In this document: in pieces, positions 9,547 to 20,480 of the stretch
Layout of the letters: each line of letters opens with the position of its first letter
Position numbering within the stretch: position 1 is the stretch's first letter
From: Sciurus carolinensis
Lineage: Eukaryota > Chordata > Mammalia > Rodentia > Sciuridae
Assembly: GCF_902686445.1 (NCBI RefSeq)
Contig: NC_062217.1
Span: 172,832,098 to 172,896,097, forward strand
DNA length: 64,000 bases
Direction: 5' to 3'
The notes under the pieces: generated by a model
Database searches by the model: none
What the model was told of the DNA's origin: nothing
Seen by the model: the letters and a program-made list of their open reading frames with translations, nothing else
Made by a program: the position numbers and the translations under genes

Positions 9547-10552
9547 AAAAGAGTTGGACACCCAGCAATTTCAAGGGTCTAATCCACCCGCGCCGGGACG
9601 GAGGTGGCAGGTTGTGATGAAGGTGGTGACTTTCACCGCATTTGGAGGTTTACTTCAGGAAAAATCAAAACTGGAAGTAGCTTTGGCAGAAAGCTAGTGT
9701 GCCTCTGAGTCTGTGGCACTCCAGTGGGCGTGTGCTCCATTTTCTTTGCCCTAGATTGTATGTTTGAAATACTTCATAGGCAAAATTGCAAAGTAAATTA
9801 TAAAGATAAGTATAAATGTTGATGATTTAGAAAAGGAAAAAACTCACAAGTCAAAGAGGTGCCGTGAGAAACATTTAGAAAAGAACTCGTGAAAGGGACA
9901 CAGGCCTCAGTGGTGTGTGGAAATAGAGAGAAGGGGTATGGCTTATCGAGGGCTGTCTCACACAGATTCATGAGGAAGGGTTTTAAAGTGTCTGAAATGA
10001 CTGAATTTTTAGGGAAAAAAAACATGAAGTGACAAAAAAGGAAGAACCCAAAGATGGAAGAGATTGAGCAGAAGCTTTCTCAGTCCCGGGAACCCTGCGG
10101 CAGTCTGCAGGGCTGGCTGGCGAGGTGCCTCCTGTGCCTGGGCCCGCCTCGCAGGGCACCGTGAGGCCTAAGGGAAAGGCACAGCACCACCTGCCCCTGC
10201 CTGGCTGGGCAACGTCCTCATGAGGCCAGAGGAAGGCCCATCCTCAGGGCCCACCTCGCTCTGGGCAGCAGGTAGAACATTGCCCTACAGTCGCTAAACC
10301 CAAGCTCACCTGCATCCCGTGCGGAGAGATCCAGCCCCCGCTCCCCACAATCCAGCAGTCCAGGCCTCCAGGATCCCCCACCCTGCCGGCCCGGGGGCTG
10401 CTGGGCCTGGGCACGGCCTGCACTAGAGGCTGACGTCTGTGGGCATGAAGTCACTGGTGCCTCTGCTGCGTGACCTACTTCAGGAACCCTGCAACTTCTG
10501 AATCCATTTTATGAGAATAGGAAAAACCACGAGAGTAAAGTCCAAAAAGCTA
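9547..10552. other. Unclassified intergenic DNA
   Basis: 9547-10060 is A-rich with a hint of old LINE sequence that I cannot assign. 10080-10500 is GC-rich, unique-looking and has no recognisable coding or RNA feature. Confidence 0.4.
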
Positions 10553-10590
10553 ACACCCACACACACCCACACACGCACACACATACACAG
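10553..10590. repeat. Imperfect (CA)n microsatellite
   Basis: Mostly acacac, interrupted by cccac, cgcac and atac; 38 bp in all. Confidence 0.85.
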
Positions 10591-11535
10591 ATAAAGCTAT
10601 TGCCAACTTATATCTTTGACAAAAAGTACAAAAATCATATATCAAAATCAAATAAAATATAGAAGAGTTGTAATACTCTTACAGAGCACTAAGACTTTCT
10701 AATATCAAATTAATAGAATAATACTAATTTGCCCCTGTTATAGAATTTATTAACATAAGATTTCCTATGAATAGTCAAACAAGAGCAAAATCATAAATTT
10801 CTTTTCATCTAGGTGTTTAAAATATATCAAAAAAGGTCAGCATCTAATCAGCCTAGTGATCCTGGTAGTGAGAGCCAAAGCACCATCCTCAATACAGAAG
10901 CATCTCTCAAATCAAATAATTTGTTAATAGGTTATGTGAAAAAGAAGAGACATTTCTACTAGTATTAGGGAGGGGGTAATAATATCTTGTTCTCCACTTA
11001 AAATTAAAATATAAAATACTTTTACAAAATTCTAGTCATTGCCATAGACCAAGATAAAAGAGTTGATCCTCAAAGTCTAGGCCCTTGAGGGAAGAGACCA
11101 AATGACCCACAACCATGGCTGTGTTCATGAGTCTTCATTAAGAGTTCCCATCTCCCCAAAGAAAAGGGGTCTCCTGGGAACATCAGAACCAAAAAGAGCT
11201 CAATAAGGTGACCAGTTACAAGATAAACCCTTAAAGGAAAGCACCTCAAGTCATAAAATCACTGGTAAGATTATTATTCTGTTCATTCACTTCGTAACAA
11301 GGAGGGTGCATGTTACAGAAATATTTTTTAAGTTCAAATGCACTTTCTTGTGCAGCCACAATAGTCGATAGAGAACGCAATAAGAAAAGCAGTCTATTTA
11401 CAGTCACAAGAATACTGAGCCATGAGCTGAGCTAATAAGAAAGGTGCGGGTCTTTGGGTAAAAAGTACAAACCTGACCCTGCACTTGAAGGATTGACTGG
11501 ATGGAGTGAAGATGCGCCTCCACACGGGAGACCCT
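10591..11535. other. AT-rich intergenic DNA, unclassified
   Basis: Long A/T-rich stretch without recognisable genes. The texture ('aaaatatatcaaaaaa', 'ttaataggttatgtg') would fit very degraded LINE sequence, but I cannot anchor it to a family. Confidence 0.35.
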
Positions 11536-11565
11536 GTTGGGAGGGCCTCGGTTGGGAGGGCCTCG
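11536..11565. repeat. Perfect 15-bp tandem duplication
   Basis: gttgggagggcctcg occurs twice back to back (11536-11550 and 11551-11565). A perfect copy in otherwise unique DNA suggests a recent replication-slippage event. Confidence 0.95.
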
Positions 11566-11814
11566 GTTCCGGCCAGGTGATTTCTTTCCTAGCTCCACAG
11601 TCTCTCCTAGGAGCTTTGATGAGGGGTAGCTGACGTGCTAATCTGCTCCAGCCCTAAGTGTGCAGCCTGGCAAGTCTTCAGGTGTCTGGGTCATGATCAA
11701 GAGGGTGGGCAGTGCACCCCAGGTGCTCCCAGGTGTGCCTCAGGACCCCTCCCGCTTCCTGACCCCACCCCAGGCCTTGAGCGGCTTCCTGTCACTGCGT
11801 ACTAGCTTCTGTTT

Positions 11815-11935
11815 CCTAGACCCTGTGTGAATGAAATCAGGCAGCGGATACTCTTCCTCCTGCCTTTTTTCACTCAGAGTAGTTATCCTGACTTTGAGAT
11901 CCTTTTCTTGTTGAGTGATAATCGTTTCCAGGAAA
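11815..11935 (-). mobile_element. Old L1M 3' UTR fragment
   Basis: Antisense resemblance to the L1M 3' UTR segment with 'aatgaaatcaggcagc', 'ttttttcactcagagta' and 'ttgagatccttttcttg', in that order. Short and diverged. Confidence 0.5.
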
Positions 11936-11939
11936 GTTA

Positions 11940-12420
11940 TGTTTGGGAAGTGGGAGACTAACCAAAATCATCCTAAAATTCACCCTGTAGGAGAGAAGAG
12001 TAGACGTGAAAGAACCAGAAAATGTTGGAAGGGAAGAATTATTACAGGAAGAATTTAAAACCTATCTATTAAGATGTTGTTAACGGGGTGTGTTGAAGGA
12101 CTAGAAATGGCAGATACATCAATGGATCCAAATAGCCTCTAAAGGCAGAGAGGAATATAGAATTTAAAAAAGGCCAAAGGAATTTACAATCAGCAGGTAA
12201 AGTCTAGTTTATTTAATAAATTTTTTAATAAAAATTACTAAAGTAAAAATATTTTATTTTGACATAAAATATCAAATATGAAACTATGAAAGCATTATAC
12301 AGGAAATATCTTCAAATTCTAAGGTATCTGAGGACTTTATAAATACTAGCCAGTGGCAAAAATGTTATAAGAAAAGAACAAAAGATGTAGCTATGTAAAA
12401 ATTAAAACCCCACCATTGGA
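11940..12420 (+). mobile_element. L1M ORF2 C-terminal fragment
   Basis: Resembles old L1 ORF2 DNA: 'tacatcaatggatccaaata', then 'actatgaaagcattataca', 'aggactttataaatactagc' and 'gatgtagctatgtaaaaatt' follow the consensus order of the C-terminal segment. No open frame survives. Confidence 0.6.
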
Positions 12421-14679
12421 AATGCGGAAGGCCACAGGCAGAAGGCCAAGGAAGGTTGGCATAATTATTACGAAATATTTCTTAAGTGTGTTTTGAAACC
12501 CAAGAAACTGTAAATAGAAAAATGAGCCTCACATGCATAAAAAGGAAACTTGAAGAAGCCCAAGTGTGCATAGGAAAAGGTGAAAGAGCTCAAAGTTTTG
12601 TCCATCACACCGTTTAGGGTAAGGCCTTGGGTCAGGGCCACTGAGGTGTTCAAGCAAGAGAAGGAGATCCCAGGGCGGTGGGTGGTTTCAGCAGGGGCAT
12701 GGGAAGCAGCAAGCGGGTGGGGCTTTCAGTGTGACGTAGGGGGCCGGCCTGGGGGTGGCAGGCCAATGGCTGACTTGGGGATATGTTTCTGAGGAAGAGT
12801 CAGAGGACTTTGTGGATCATGGCCTCTATATTCTCCTGCTCGGTCTAGAAAGGCCCAGAGCAGCTGCCCCGAGAGGCGCTCGCCTATGTTCACCAGCCCC
12901 AGTGTAGACGGAAGACTCGAATCTGCCCCTGGATGCCATGGGCTCAGCCTTCTGCTGGGGAAATACTCTCAGAACACTTGGATCTGATGTGCGAAAATCT
13001 GTGGACAATTCTTATTTCATGTCCAAAGTTTGGAAATTTTGAAAAATGCAACATTCCTGTAGTCATTACCCTTGAGAGATGCTTCCACGGATGTTACCAA
13101 GCTGCCAGACTCTGCTCAAGGGCACACATTTTAAATGTGTACAGCACCAGCCCCTGCCCTCCAGGAACCTCCAGCTCAGACAGACTAGACAGCTCTGTGC
13201 TGGGAGGACATGCCACCTGCCCCAGCGTGTAGGAGGGTTTCCAAGACAGCAAGGCATGCTGAGGTCACTCCTCAACGTGCCCCCTGCAGTCTTGTTTGAC
13301 CCTGCATTAGCCTTGTGGTGTGACTCGGGTGGGACAGAGCCTCAGGCAGGCCAAGTGTCCTCCTAAGTTACAGGGCCCAGGGAGAATCGGGTGCATTTAG
13401 AGCTGGAGTCACACCCAGGCTTGTACCAGAGCCTGTCCCTCAACCACAGCCCTATGCATCCTCCTGCCCTTGCACCAACACCAGTTCTCCAGGTGGACCA
13501 TAGGTCGGGCACCCAGAGACCTGCAGTGGCAGAGCTCTAGTTGAGAATATCCGTGGATGTGGGACTGCACGAGGGCACTGTGGCCGTCCCCCTGGGGTGA
13601 GTGCCGGGATGTGGGTGGCCTGGGAAGGGTGTGAGGGTCAGAGAAGGCAGCCTGGTGGGAAGCCTGAGGGGCAGGGCCTCCCTGCCCGAAGACCCAGAAA
13701 GGCTGAGGAGCACACAGGGAGTGGTGTGTGCAGGCAGGGTCTTTGGGACATTGTGGGGACAGCTGCATCACAGAGGACTGGACTGGACTGGGGAGTGTGA
13801 GCACAGGACTGGCCAAGCAGCCCCCAAGGTGGACTCGAGGACTGCACACGCCCTCGGCTGAGGGGGAGCAGAAGACCTCTCCCAGCACAGCTGTCACAGA
13901 GCTGGGGCAGGGAGGGAGGGAAGGAGGCGGCCAGGGAGGAGGAAGCTTCTGGAATGTGGGAAACATTTGTTCAATCCTCAGTGGGGGAAGGAGAGTCAAA
14001 TCAAATGAGCATGTAATATCGACGAACGTCTCCTGGGCAAAAGTCACACCTACGCCCATATGTTTTAACAAATTAAGAGGTAAATAATCTGCTGAAGGTG
14101 CGTGGAGCCACATCGGAACACCTCCTTGTCCCTGGACACTCCACCTCCATGGGCGTGCTTGACCGTGAATGTTCCCTGCGTGGTCCAAGTCCAGGGCTGG
14201 TGGCTTTGGGCTCACTCACCCCCACAGACCCTCTGGAAGGAGGAAAGGAAGGCGTCACTATGCTTGGCTGTTGGTTAAAATCCACTCAGGACCTCCAGGG
14301 GCTGCTAAGACAGAGCTTTCTCACTAGGAAAAAGACCCCCAGGACTGTCGTATGCATGAAGAGAGACATGCAAAGGTTACATCCCGAATCTGAAGGGCCT
14401 GTTCATATTCCAGCCAAGAAAACATTAATTTATGTAAAGAAGACTGGCTCAGACCCGGAATGGTTAACTCTCCCTCCCAGCACTTCCTGTTCATCAGTTG
14501 CGAGTCTATCTCCATGTGCAGAGGCCATCAAAGCTGGCCACATGAGACCTCCCCGTCTACTTACATAGGGGTCCAGGGATTGCTCCTGTTCTTATGGAAA
14601 ATATCTCAGAAATCCCCGAGCTGAGCATTTTGATCTCCTCTGCGGTGAGAGGGAGGCTGAGAAGGAGCTGGAGAGGGAG
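12421..14679. other. Unique, largely GC-rich DNA without a supported gene
   Basis: No interspersed repeat recognised over about 2.2 kb. The longest open frame of the window lies here on the minus strand (13409-14215, 268 codons), but it is proline- and histidine-rich low-complexity translation, overlaps equally open frames in other registers and shows no domain. 13905-13950 is a purine-rich ggga-type stretch. Confidence 0.45.
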
Positions 14680-14860
14680 AGAACACTTTCTTCGCATAAT
14701 TTCATTTGTCAGGAGAATCTTGCGGCTGACATTGGAAGAGTGATTTAATTGATTTTAATCATACACCTGAGAGCGGGAAATTGAGCCCTCTGTCCTGAAA
14801 AATAATTCTAGGCTTCCACCAGAATATCTAATTTGCAGCTAATAGTTTTTTCTTGAAGTT
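14680..14860. promoter_or_regulatory. Candidate conserved noncoding element
   Basis: A compact repeat-free AT-rich block in GC-rich surroundings, with dense homeodomain-type cores: 'gatttaattgattttaatca' (14741-14760) and 'atctaatttgcagctaatag' (14827-14846). This texture is typical of mammalian developmental enhancers. Conservation is inferred from composition only. Confidence 0.4.
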
Positions 14861-16365
14861 TTGTTGTGAAGTTTGGAAAACACAGATCAAGGGTGAACGG
14901 CAGCCCCGGAGACTGAGAGCACCCAGGTGCCCTGTGCTGGCTGCTCTTGGGGCTCCCTGGAATCAGGACCCTGGCTGCCAGTCAGCTGCACGCTCATTCC
15001 CAGCGCCTACTGCACCTCGCACACAGGCTCCTGAGAGGGAGCCAGCGCTGACTCTGGGTGAGGCAGTTCTCTCCCTGGCTCCCGCCCCTCCCTGGACCCA
15101 CCATGTGAGCACCCCAAACTCACAACCTTGCTACATCGTGGCCTTGACTGGGTGCTGGGAGGGGACACACCTCACTGAGTTCTCTTCCAGTGAAGAATTT
15201 CTTTCCAAATGGATAAACATGAAAAATAAATGAGGGTCGCTTTCATCTTCTTAAATTTAATCCACTGTAAGGAAATGTTATTGCATGAAAGGGGCTTCCC
15301 GGTTGAAATGAGTTTACCCCACAAGAGAAGCCAGATTCGTTTTGCATGGCACGGAGCCAGCACATTTCATATCTGCTTCCCAGGAAAACCTCTGTGACCT
15401 TCCAGTACTATTGGTGGCTATTATTCAGATGGGACCATAGTCAGCAAAAATATGTCTATACTCCTCCCCAGCACACCAACACCGCAACAGCCTGGCAAAT
15501 TCCTCAGCAAGCAGAGGCGGGCCATGCCTGTGAGGACCTCATGGCATAAAGCAAGAAAACCGAGGAGTAAGTGGCAGCAGGTGCTCGGGGACATGCCTGT
15601 GATGTCATCCATGGGAACCCCTTCTCCTCCCCCATAATGTTTCCTTCTGTGAGACCTAAAGACGCTTGCTCTTTTGTGGATATGGAGGGCCACTTCCCTA
15701 TGTAAGTTCATGCAGAATCTGATGCCCCACCCCCATGTCCCTCCTTCATTGACCAGTGTGCGACTATATTAATTTAAAATAAATACTCAGTTTTTCATCA
15801 CAGCAGTATTGAGGGATCAGAAGCCAGAGGACTAATAAAGGGGCTCCTCTGGACTCGGGTCTGGGCGCCGGGATGCAGCTCGTCATTCCACCTTCACCAA
15901 GCGTGTTAGACTTAGAGGAGAAATCGAAACAACTTCGAGGTGCAGCCTGCAAGCCTCTTTGCTGGGTTGTCTGAAGAGTCATCTCCACTTCCCTCTCTGA
16001 GCTCCTGGGGTGGGAGAACGTAGCCTGGGTTTGACTTTGTTGAGGGAGTCACTTTTTTTACCTTCATTGCTTTTGGGAAATGGGTCTAGCATCGCCCTCC
16101 CTATTGCCTTAGGACATCATGTCTGAGCAGCAGAGTCGACGTGGATCTAGAGACTTTTGAAAGTGTGGGCAACCAGGTGCTTAACTTTCTTAGGAGGCCT
16201 TGGACACGTGTGCAATTACACTTTCATATCCAAAAGCTGCCTGCCTTTGTCTCCAGACCTCACATGACATTTACAAAGAAGGAAGGTGCCCAAATCTGTG
16301 GTGTTGTAGAACTGGACTCAGTATGGTGAGAGAACACCAGATCCTAATTTAAAGTAGTCCTCCAT
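14861..16365. other. Unclassified intergenic DNA
   Basis: Mixed-composition unique DNA. Open frames of 96-126 codons (14853-15233 plus, 15421-15711 minus) lack recognisable domains. No RNA gene or clear repeat seen. Confidence 0.4.
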
Positions 16366-16470
16366 GTGTTCTGCAATGCAGGGGACTCTCTTGGCTCCTC
16401 GGAGCCTTGGTCTTCCCATCTGTCAAAAGGGACAGGTGTCACTGATGAGCCTCTAGCAGCCTGGTTGGAG
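16366..16470 (+). mobile_element. Probable MIR SINE fragment
   Basis: Contains the MIR-core-like order 'gagccttggtcttcccatct' then 'gtcaaaagggacaggtgtc', corresponding to MIR 'gagcctcagtttcctcatct' plus 'gtaaaatggggat'. Only the core is recognisable. Confidence 0.55.
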
Positions 16471-16857
16471 GAGGGGACAAAGCCTCTCAGAGTGCCTGGC
16501 AAATGTGGATTGCTCTGCTATCAGATTAGAGCCCTGAGGGTCCCTGACCTGGTGTCTCCTGACCTGAGATGAAGATAAGTCCTCATCTGACCAGGGCTGT
16601 GAGGTCCACCCAAGGCTGGCATCCTGCATGTGGCCCTGGCAGGGACTCCAGCTGCAAATACACAGAGAGGTCAATTATACAGCCAGCCTGTGACAGAGCC
16701 AATGGCTCTAATGACACGCTGAGTTGGAGCTCAGACTCTGGACGGCTCCTTTGGGCACAGGCCTTCTTAGTCCTAAAGCTGACAAACACGGAGACACGCT
16801 GCCCTTTAGAACAGACTGTTTTCCAGGAGTACCTGCAGCAGAATCCCTCACAGCTGG

Positions 16858-16990
16858 GCAGGCTTTAGAGTTTACAAAGTACTTTTATAAACATCACTGC
16901 ATTTAACTTCCACAAGAATCTTCAAACTCAATATTTAATATGCTAACATGAGCATATTGGGTCTTGGGAAATTTAAATTCAGAGTAGAAT
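16858..16990 (-). mobile_element. Possible MIR fragment
   Basis: 'tttacaaagtacttttataa' followed by 'actgcatttaacttccacaa' resembles antisense MIR 'catttaatcctcacaa'. Weak similarity; low certainty. Confidence 0.3.
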
Positions 16991-17635
16991 TGAGTAAATT
17001 AAAAATGTGAGAGAAGTCATTAATCTGCTTATTTAAACACACATACATTATGCAATAGATACTTTATAGCTAACTTTAATCTTTTTGACCTCACCACCCA
17101 GAGTGGACACATGTACACACTCAGACATCTGCTTAAGGAAGGTTTCACAGTAACCACTTCTCTCCAGCAGGATCAGAGTCCTTTATAATATTTTGTGTTT
17201 TATTCAATGAGTCCTAGCTTTTTTCAAGTAGTGGTTTCAGTTCTTTGAATTGATTTTAGGGTGACAGGAGCGAGTCACGGCCAGGAGTGCAAAACTGTAT
17301 GTCTCAACATTTTCAGAACTCTGCCCGAGTACTGATATAGTTGCTCTTGACATTTTATTAGCTCCAAGGGCATACATAGGAGGTGGTAGGGCTGCACATT
17401 CTGCATCGTCCTCTCCCTGGACACCTGGGAAGGGCTGTAGAGGTGGCCAATGGCCTCGTCCTTATGGCTGGTCAGACAAACATCCTCCTAGCCTCGAAAT
17501 ACCCTAAAGTAATACTCTCATGGAATTCACAGGACTATATGTCACAAATGCTTATGTTACGGTTTGAAAACTCCATGATTCTGTATGAAATGACTGGCTT
17601 CTTTGGAAAAACACTCTAAAAGCTGAAAATGCTTT
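16991..17635. other. Unclassified intergenic DNA
   Basis: AT-leaning unique DNA with no gene, RNA or clear repeat. Confidence 0.35.
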
Positions 17636-18085
17636 TTCCCCCTTTCCCCTATGTTTTATTTTGAAAAAAAAATTAAGTAAAATTCAAAGAACATACTGCA
17701 GTAAATATCCATAAGCCTTCGTCCATATCCAACAAATATTAATATGGTGCCACCTCTGCTTTCTGCATCTGTGCTGAGTTGTTGGAATGTGGCTGGGAGA
17801 CCGTGTGGCTAGGGCTGCACCCCTGGGCAGCAGGCCCTGGGAGCCCTGCAGGCAGCATTCTCCTGGTACCACGGCTCCACCAGCAGTCCTCCCACAGCCT
17901 GGTTAATTTTCATGCCATGTGTGAATGTCCTGAATCACCCTCCAAAACTTTTCTTAAATGACTTCTTCGAGGTTTGATTGACATGTGAAAAGCTGTATGC
18001 ATTTAATGAATATAACTCAATGAGCGTGAGAATAAGTGTGCACCCAGAAAGCCCTCGCTACCATCCAGATCTTGCTAGTATTATT
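17636..18085 (-). mobile_element. Old L1M 3' UTR fragment
   Basis: Antisense L1M 3' UTR similarity, clearest at 17970-18080: 'ttgattgacatgtgaaaagc', 'tgcatttaatgaatataact', 'gtgcacccagaaagccctcg' correspond in order to the L1M words for 'attgacatacaataaactgc' and the following 'cacccgtgaaaccatca'. Highly diverged. Confidence 0.55.
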
Positions 18086-18094
18086 GCTCTTGTC

Positions 18095-18205
18095 ACGAGG
18101 TGTGTAATGGAAAGAACCCTGGTCCCCGGGACAGGAGAACTCCTTCCAGTGAGCCCTGAGTGACCCTGCAGTGTCTCTGGGCTTCCTTTGCAGAACCAAA
18201 GCCCT
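18095..18205 (+). mobile_element. Probable MIR SINE fragment
   Basis: 'gtaatggaaagaaccctgg', 'gagtgaccctgcagtgtctc' and 'tgggcttcctttgcagaacc' follow the MIR order (discriminator region, 'gtgaccttgggcaagtc', 'tcagtttcctcatctgtaa'). Confidence 0.5.
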
Positions 18206-18479
18206 GTACCCCTCCATCAGCCCTTCTTGATAAAAATCCTTCTCTCAGGAACCAAATGTCCTTTGCTCTTTGTTCATCAGTGGCCTGTTTTAGAGATGAT
18301 ATGAGTACTTCTTGATAATCATGTGATGAGCAAATGGACAGATATATGGAGGTCCTTGCTCTGCCGTAGGCAAAGAGGTCTGGTGCACCTCCTGACGTGG
18401 TTCCTACCACAGGTTCATTTCTGCAAGTGGGGCATGGGCCACCTCCCTGGTGGACCTCGGGTGCATCCCACCACCTCTC

Positions 18480-18580
18480 CCCACACCCATGCCCTCTCTC
18501 TTATCCCTCCTGTTCTTCCTCTTCCTTCTCCTCCTCCTTTATTTCTCTCTCTCCTCTCTTCTTCCTGTTCATTCATTCAC
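18480..18580. repeat. Pyrimidine-rich tract
   Basis: C/T-rich low-complexity DNA with many ctcctc, cttcct and tctctc words. Accounts for the open frames read through it. Confidence 0.8.
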
Positions 18581-18639
18581 TTTGGTTTTGTCTAATAATG
18601 GAGTCACAGGTATTTGCACAAAGTATGCAAGGAAATCTC

Positions 18640-18960
18640 CATGCCCCTTACCTCATAAGCCTTGTCGGGGAGGTGAAACTTTTCCTCTGTCCTCTGAGGG
18701 TTCTGGCTGGGCCTAAGAAAATTCTGAGAAAATCGATGTGAGATAGATTAACAAGAGAAAAACGTAAGTGGAATATAAGTTTTACAGGATGCTGGAACCC
18801 TTATAAGGAGACAAAGACCCAAAGACGTGCCAAAACCAAAGCAAGAGGCTGAATAAGGAGAAGAAACTGTGGGGAAGTAGCAAGATGGGGAGGAGACTGA
18901 AAGGGGGTACAAATTCCCACCCAGGTCTGTTTAGCAGAGCTCTCTTTGTGGTAACCCCTC
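18640..18960. repeat. Unclassified interspersed-repeat-like segment
   Basis: Has a texture I associate with an old ERV-type LTR ('ctctgagggttctggctggg', 'agattaacaagagaaaaacg', 'acccttataaggagacaaag', 'aaccaaagcaagaggctg'), but I cannot name a family and see no terminal duplications. Recorded as an unresolved repeat candidate. Confidence 0.35.
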
Positions 18961-19012
18961 ATCCACCACCGCTTCCTTTGTCCTGGCCCAGGGAGAGCCT
19001 CTCACAGGGGAG

Positions 19013-19530
19013 TTTTTTTTTTTTTTTTTAATTTATTTTTATTGTAAACAAATGGGATACATGTTGTTTCTCTGTTTGTACATGGAATAAAGCATACCAT
19101 TTGTGTAATCATACATTTACATAGGGTAATGTTGTTTGATTCATTCTGTTATTTTTTCCTTCCCCTCCACCCCTCCCACCCCTCTTTTCCCTCTATACAG
19201 TCCCTCCTTCCTCCATTCTTGCCCCCCTCCCACCCCCCATTATGTGTCCTCATCCGCTCATCAGTGAGATCATTTGTGCTTTGGTTTTTTGAGATTGGCT
19301 TATCTCACTTAGCATGATATTCTCCAATTTCATCCATTTGCCTGCAAATGCCATATTTTTATTATTCTTATAGCTGAGTAATACTCCATTGTATATATAT
19401 GCCACAGTTTCTTGATCCATTCACCAACTGAAGGGCATCTAGGTTGGTTCCACAGTCTGGCTATTGTGAATTGAGCAGCTATGAACATTGGTGTGGCTGC
19501 ATCTGTGTAGTATGCTGATTTAAGCCTTTG
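19013..19530 (-). mobile_element. Young squirrel-type L1 3' end, 5'-truncated
   Basis: Starts with an 18-nt T-run (the A-tail in antisense), then 'attgtaaacaaatgggatac', a C-rich tract (19155-19240) and 'ttatctcacttagcatgata', 'catttgcctgcaaatgccat', 'ccattgtatatatatgccac' and 'ctggctattgtgaattgagc'. This is an L1 3' UTR in antisense and is little diverged. A 6-bp ggggag occurs at 19007-19012 and 19531-19536 and may be the target-site duplication. Open frames in it are incidental. Confidence 0.85.
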
Positions 19531-19889
19531 GGGGAGCTTTCAATCTCCTCTTTCCAGGAAGGAAAGGAGAGATCTGAGTGCTTTCGCACCTGCTCTTTTC
19601 CAGATGCCTTCAGCTCAGTGTATCCCTGGGCCCAAGTGGCGTGTTCTGGGTGCATCGTGGGGCCCGCCTTGCCCAGTGGCTCTGTCTTGCACGACGTGGT
19701 TGCAACACCAGAACTGGAGATGACCTGGTGAGATGCCCAGAGCCTTTCCAGAGGCTGCCAGTTCCATGTGTGTGTGTGGAGGTCTCCGAGGCTGACCCAC
19801 AAGAGTGGTCTCACGTGTGGCCACCTGGAGAAGGGCTGGGAGTCCTCCTGCTCGCTTCAGAGTCACCCCCAGCTTCCAGCCTGGCAAGC

Positions 19890-20480
19890 ACCACTCTCTT
19901 CACGGCTATGGATTGGTCATGTCAAGAACGCTGTATGAACGGAGCCCCTCAGTATGGACCTCACGAGATTGGGTTTTTTCACTCATCTCGATTCCCTTGA
20001 GATCTATCCAAACTGGTTCGCCTATGGGCACATTATTTCGTTTTACTGCCGAGCAGAAGTTCATGTGCCACACTTGGTTTAATCACTCATTTGCTGAAGG
20101 ACACCGGGGTCACTTTTCGTTTTGCCTCCTTACAAGTAAACCTGCCATAAGCATTTGTGCATGGGCTTCCTGGGAGCCCGCGTCTCCCATTCTGTGGGAA
20201 AGGAGCCACAGGCAGAGAGCTGGGCTGTATGGGAGCTGTCCAGTCTTTAAGAAGGTCCAGAACTGTATTTCTGAGGCGGTGCCCCTTATGACCCACACGC
20301 GATGTCCAGGCGATCCTTCTGCCCATCGCCTGCACCGACATCCGATGTCGCTAGTTCTCTAGTCTGGCCATTCTGACAAGTGTGTCGTGGAATCTCCTTA
20401 TCATTTGTATTTCCCTAGAGTCCAATGATGTTGACAATCCTGATATTTCCTTTCAACTTCATCAAATAATTGCTTTTGTT
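19890..20480 (-). mobile_element. Old L1M 3' UTR fragment
   Basis: Antisense L1M 3' UTR order is followed: 'gggttttttcactcatctcg', 'cccttgagatctatcca', 'tttactgccgagcagaagtt', 'ggtttaatcactcatttgct', 'acttttcgttttgcctcc', then 'catttgtatttccctagagt'. The 185-codon open frame at 19805-20362 lies within it and is not a gene. Confidence 0.65.

Noticed and set aside
13409..14215. 268-codon open frame on the minus strand, the longest in the window
   Set aside because: Translation is low-complexity (proline-, histidine- and serine-rich), overlaps several equally open frames on both strands and has no recognisable domain or splice context.
19805..20362. 185-codon open frame on the plus strand
   Set aside because: Falls largely within an antisense L1M 3' UTR fragment; no protein family seen.
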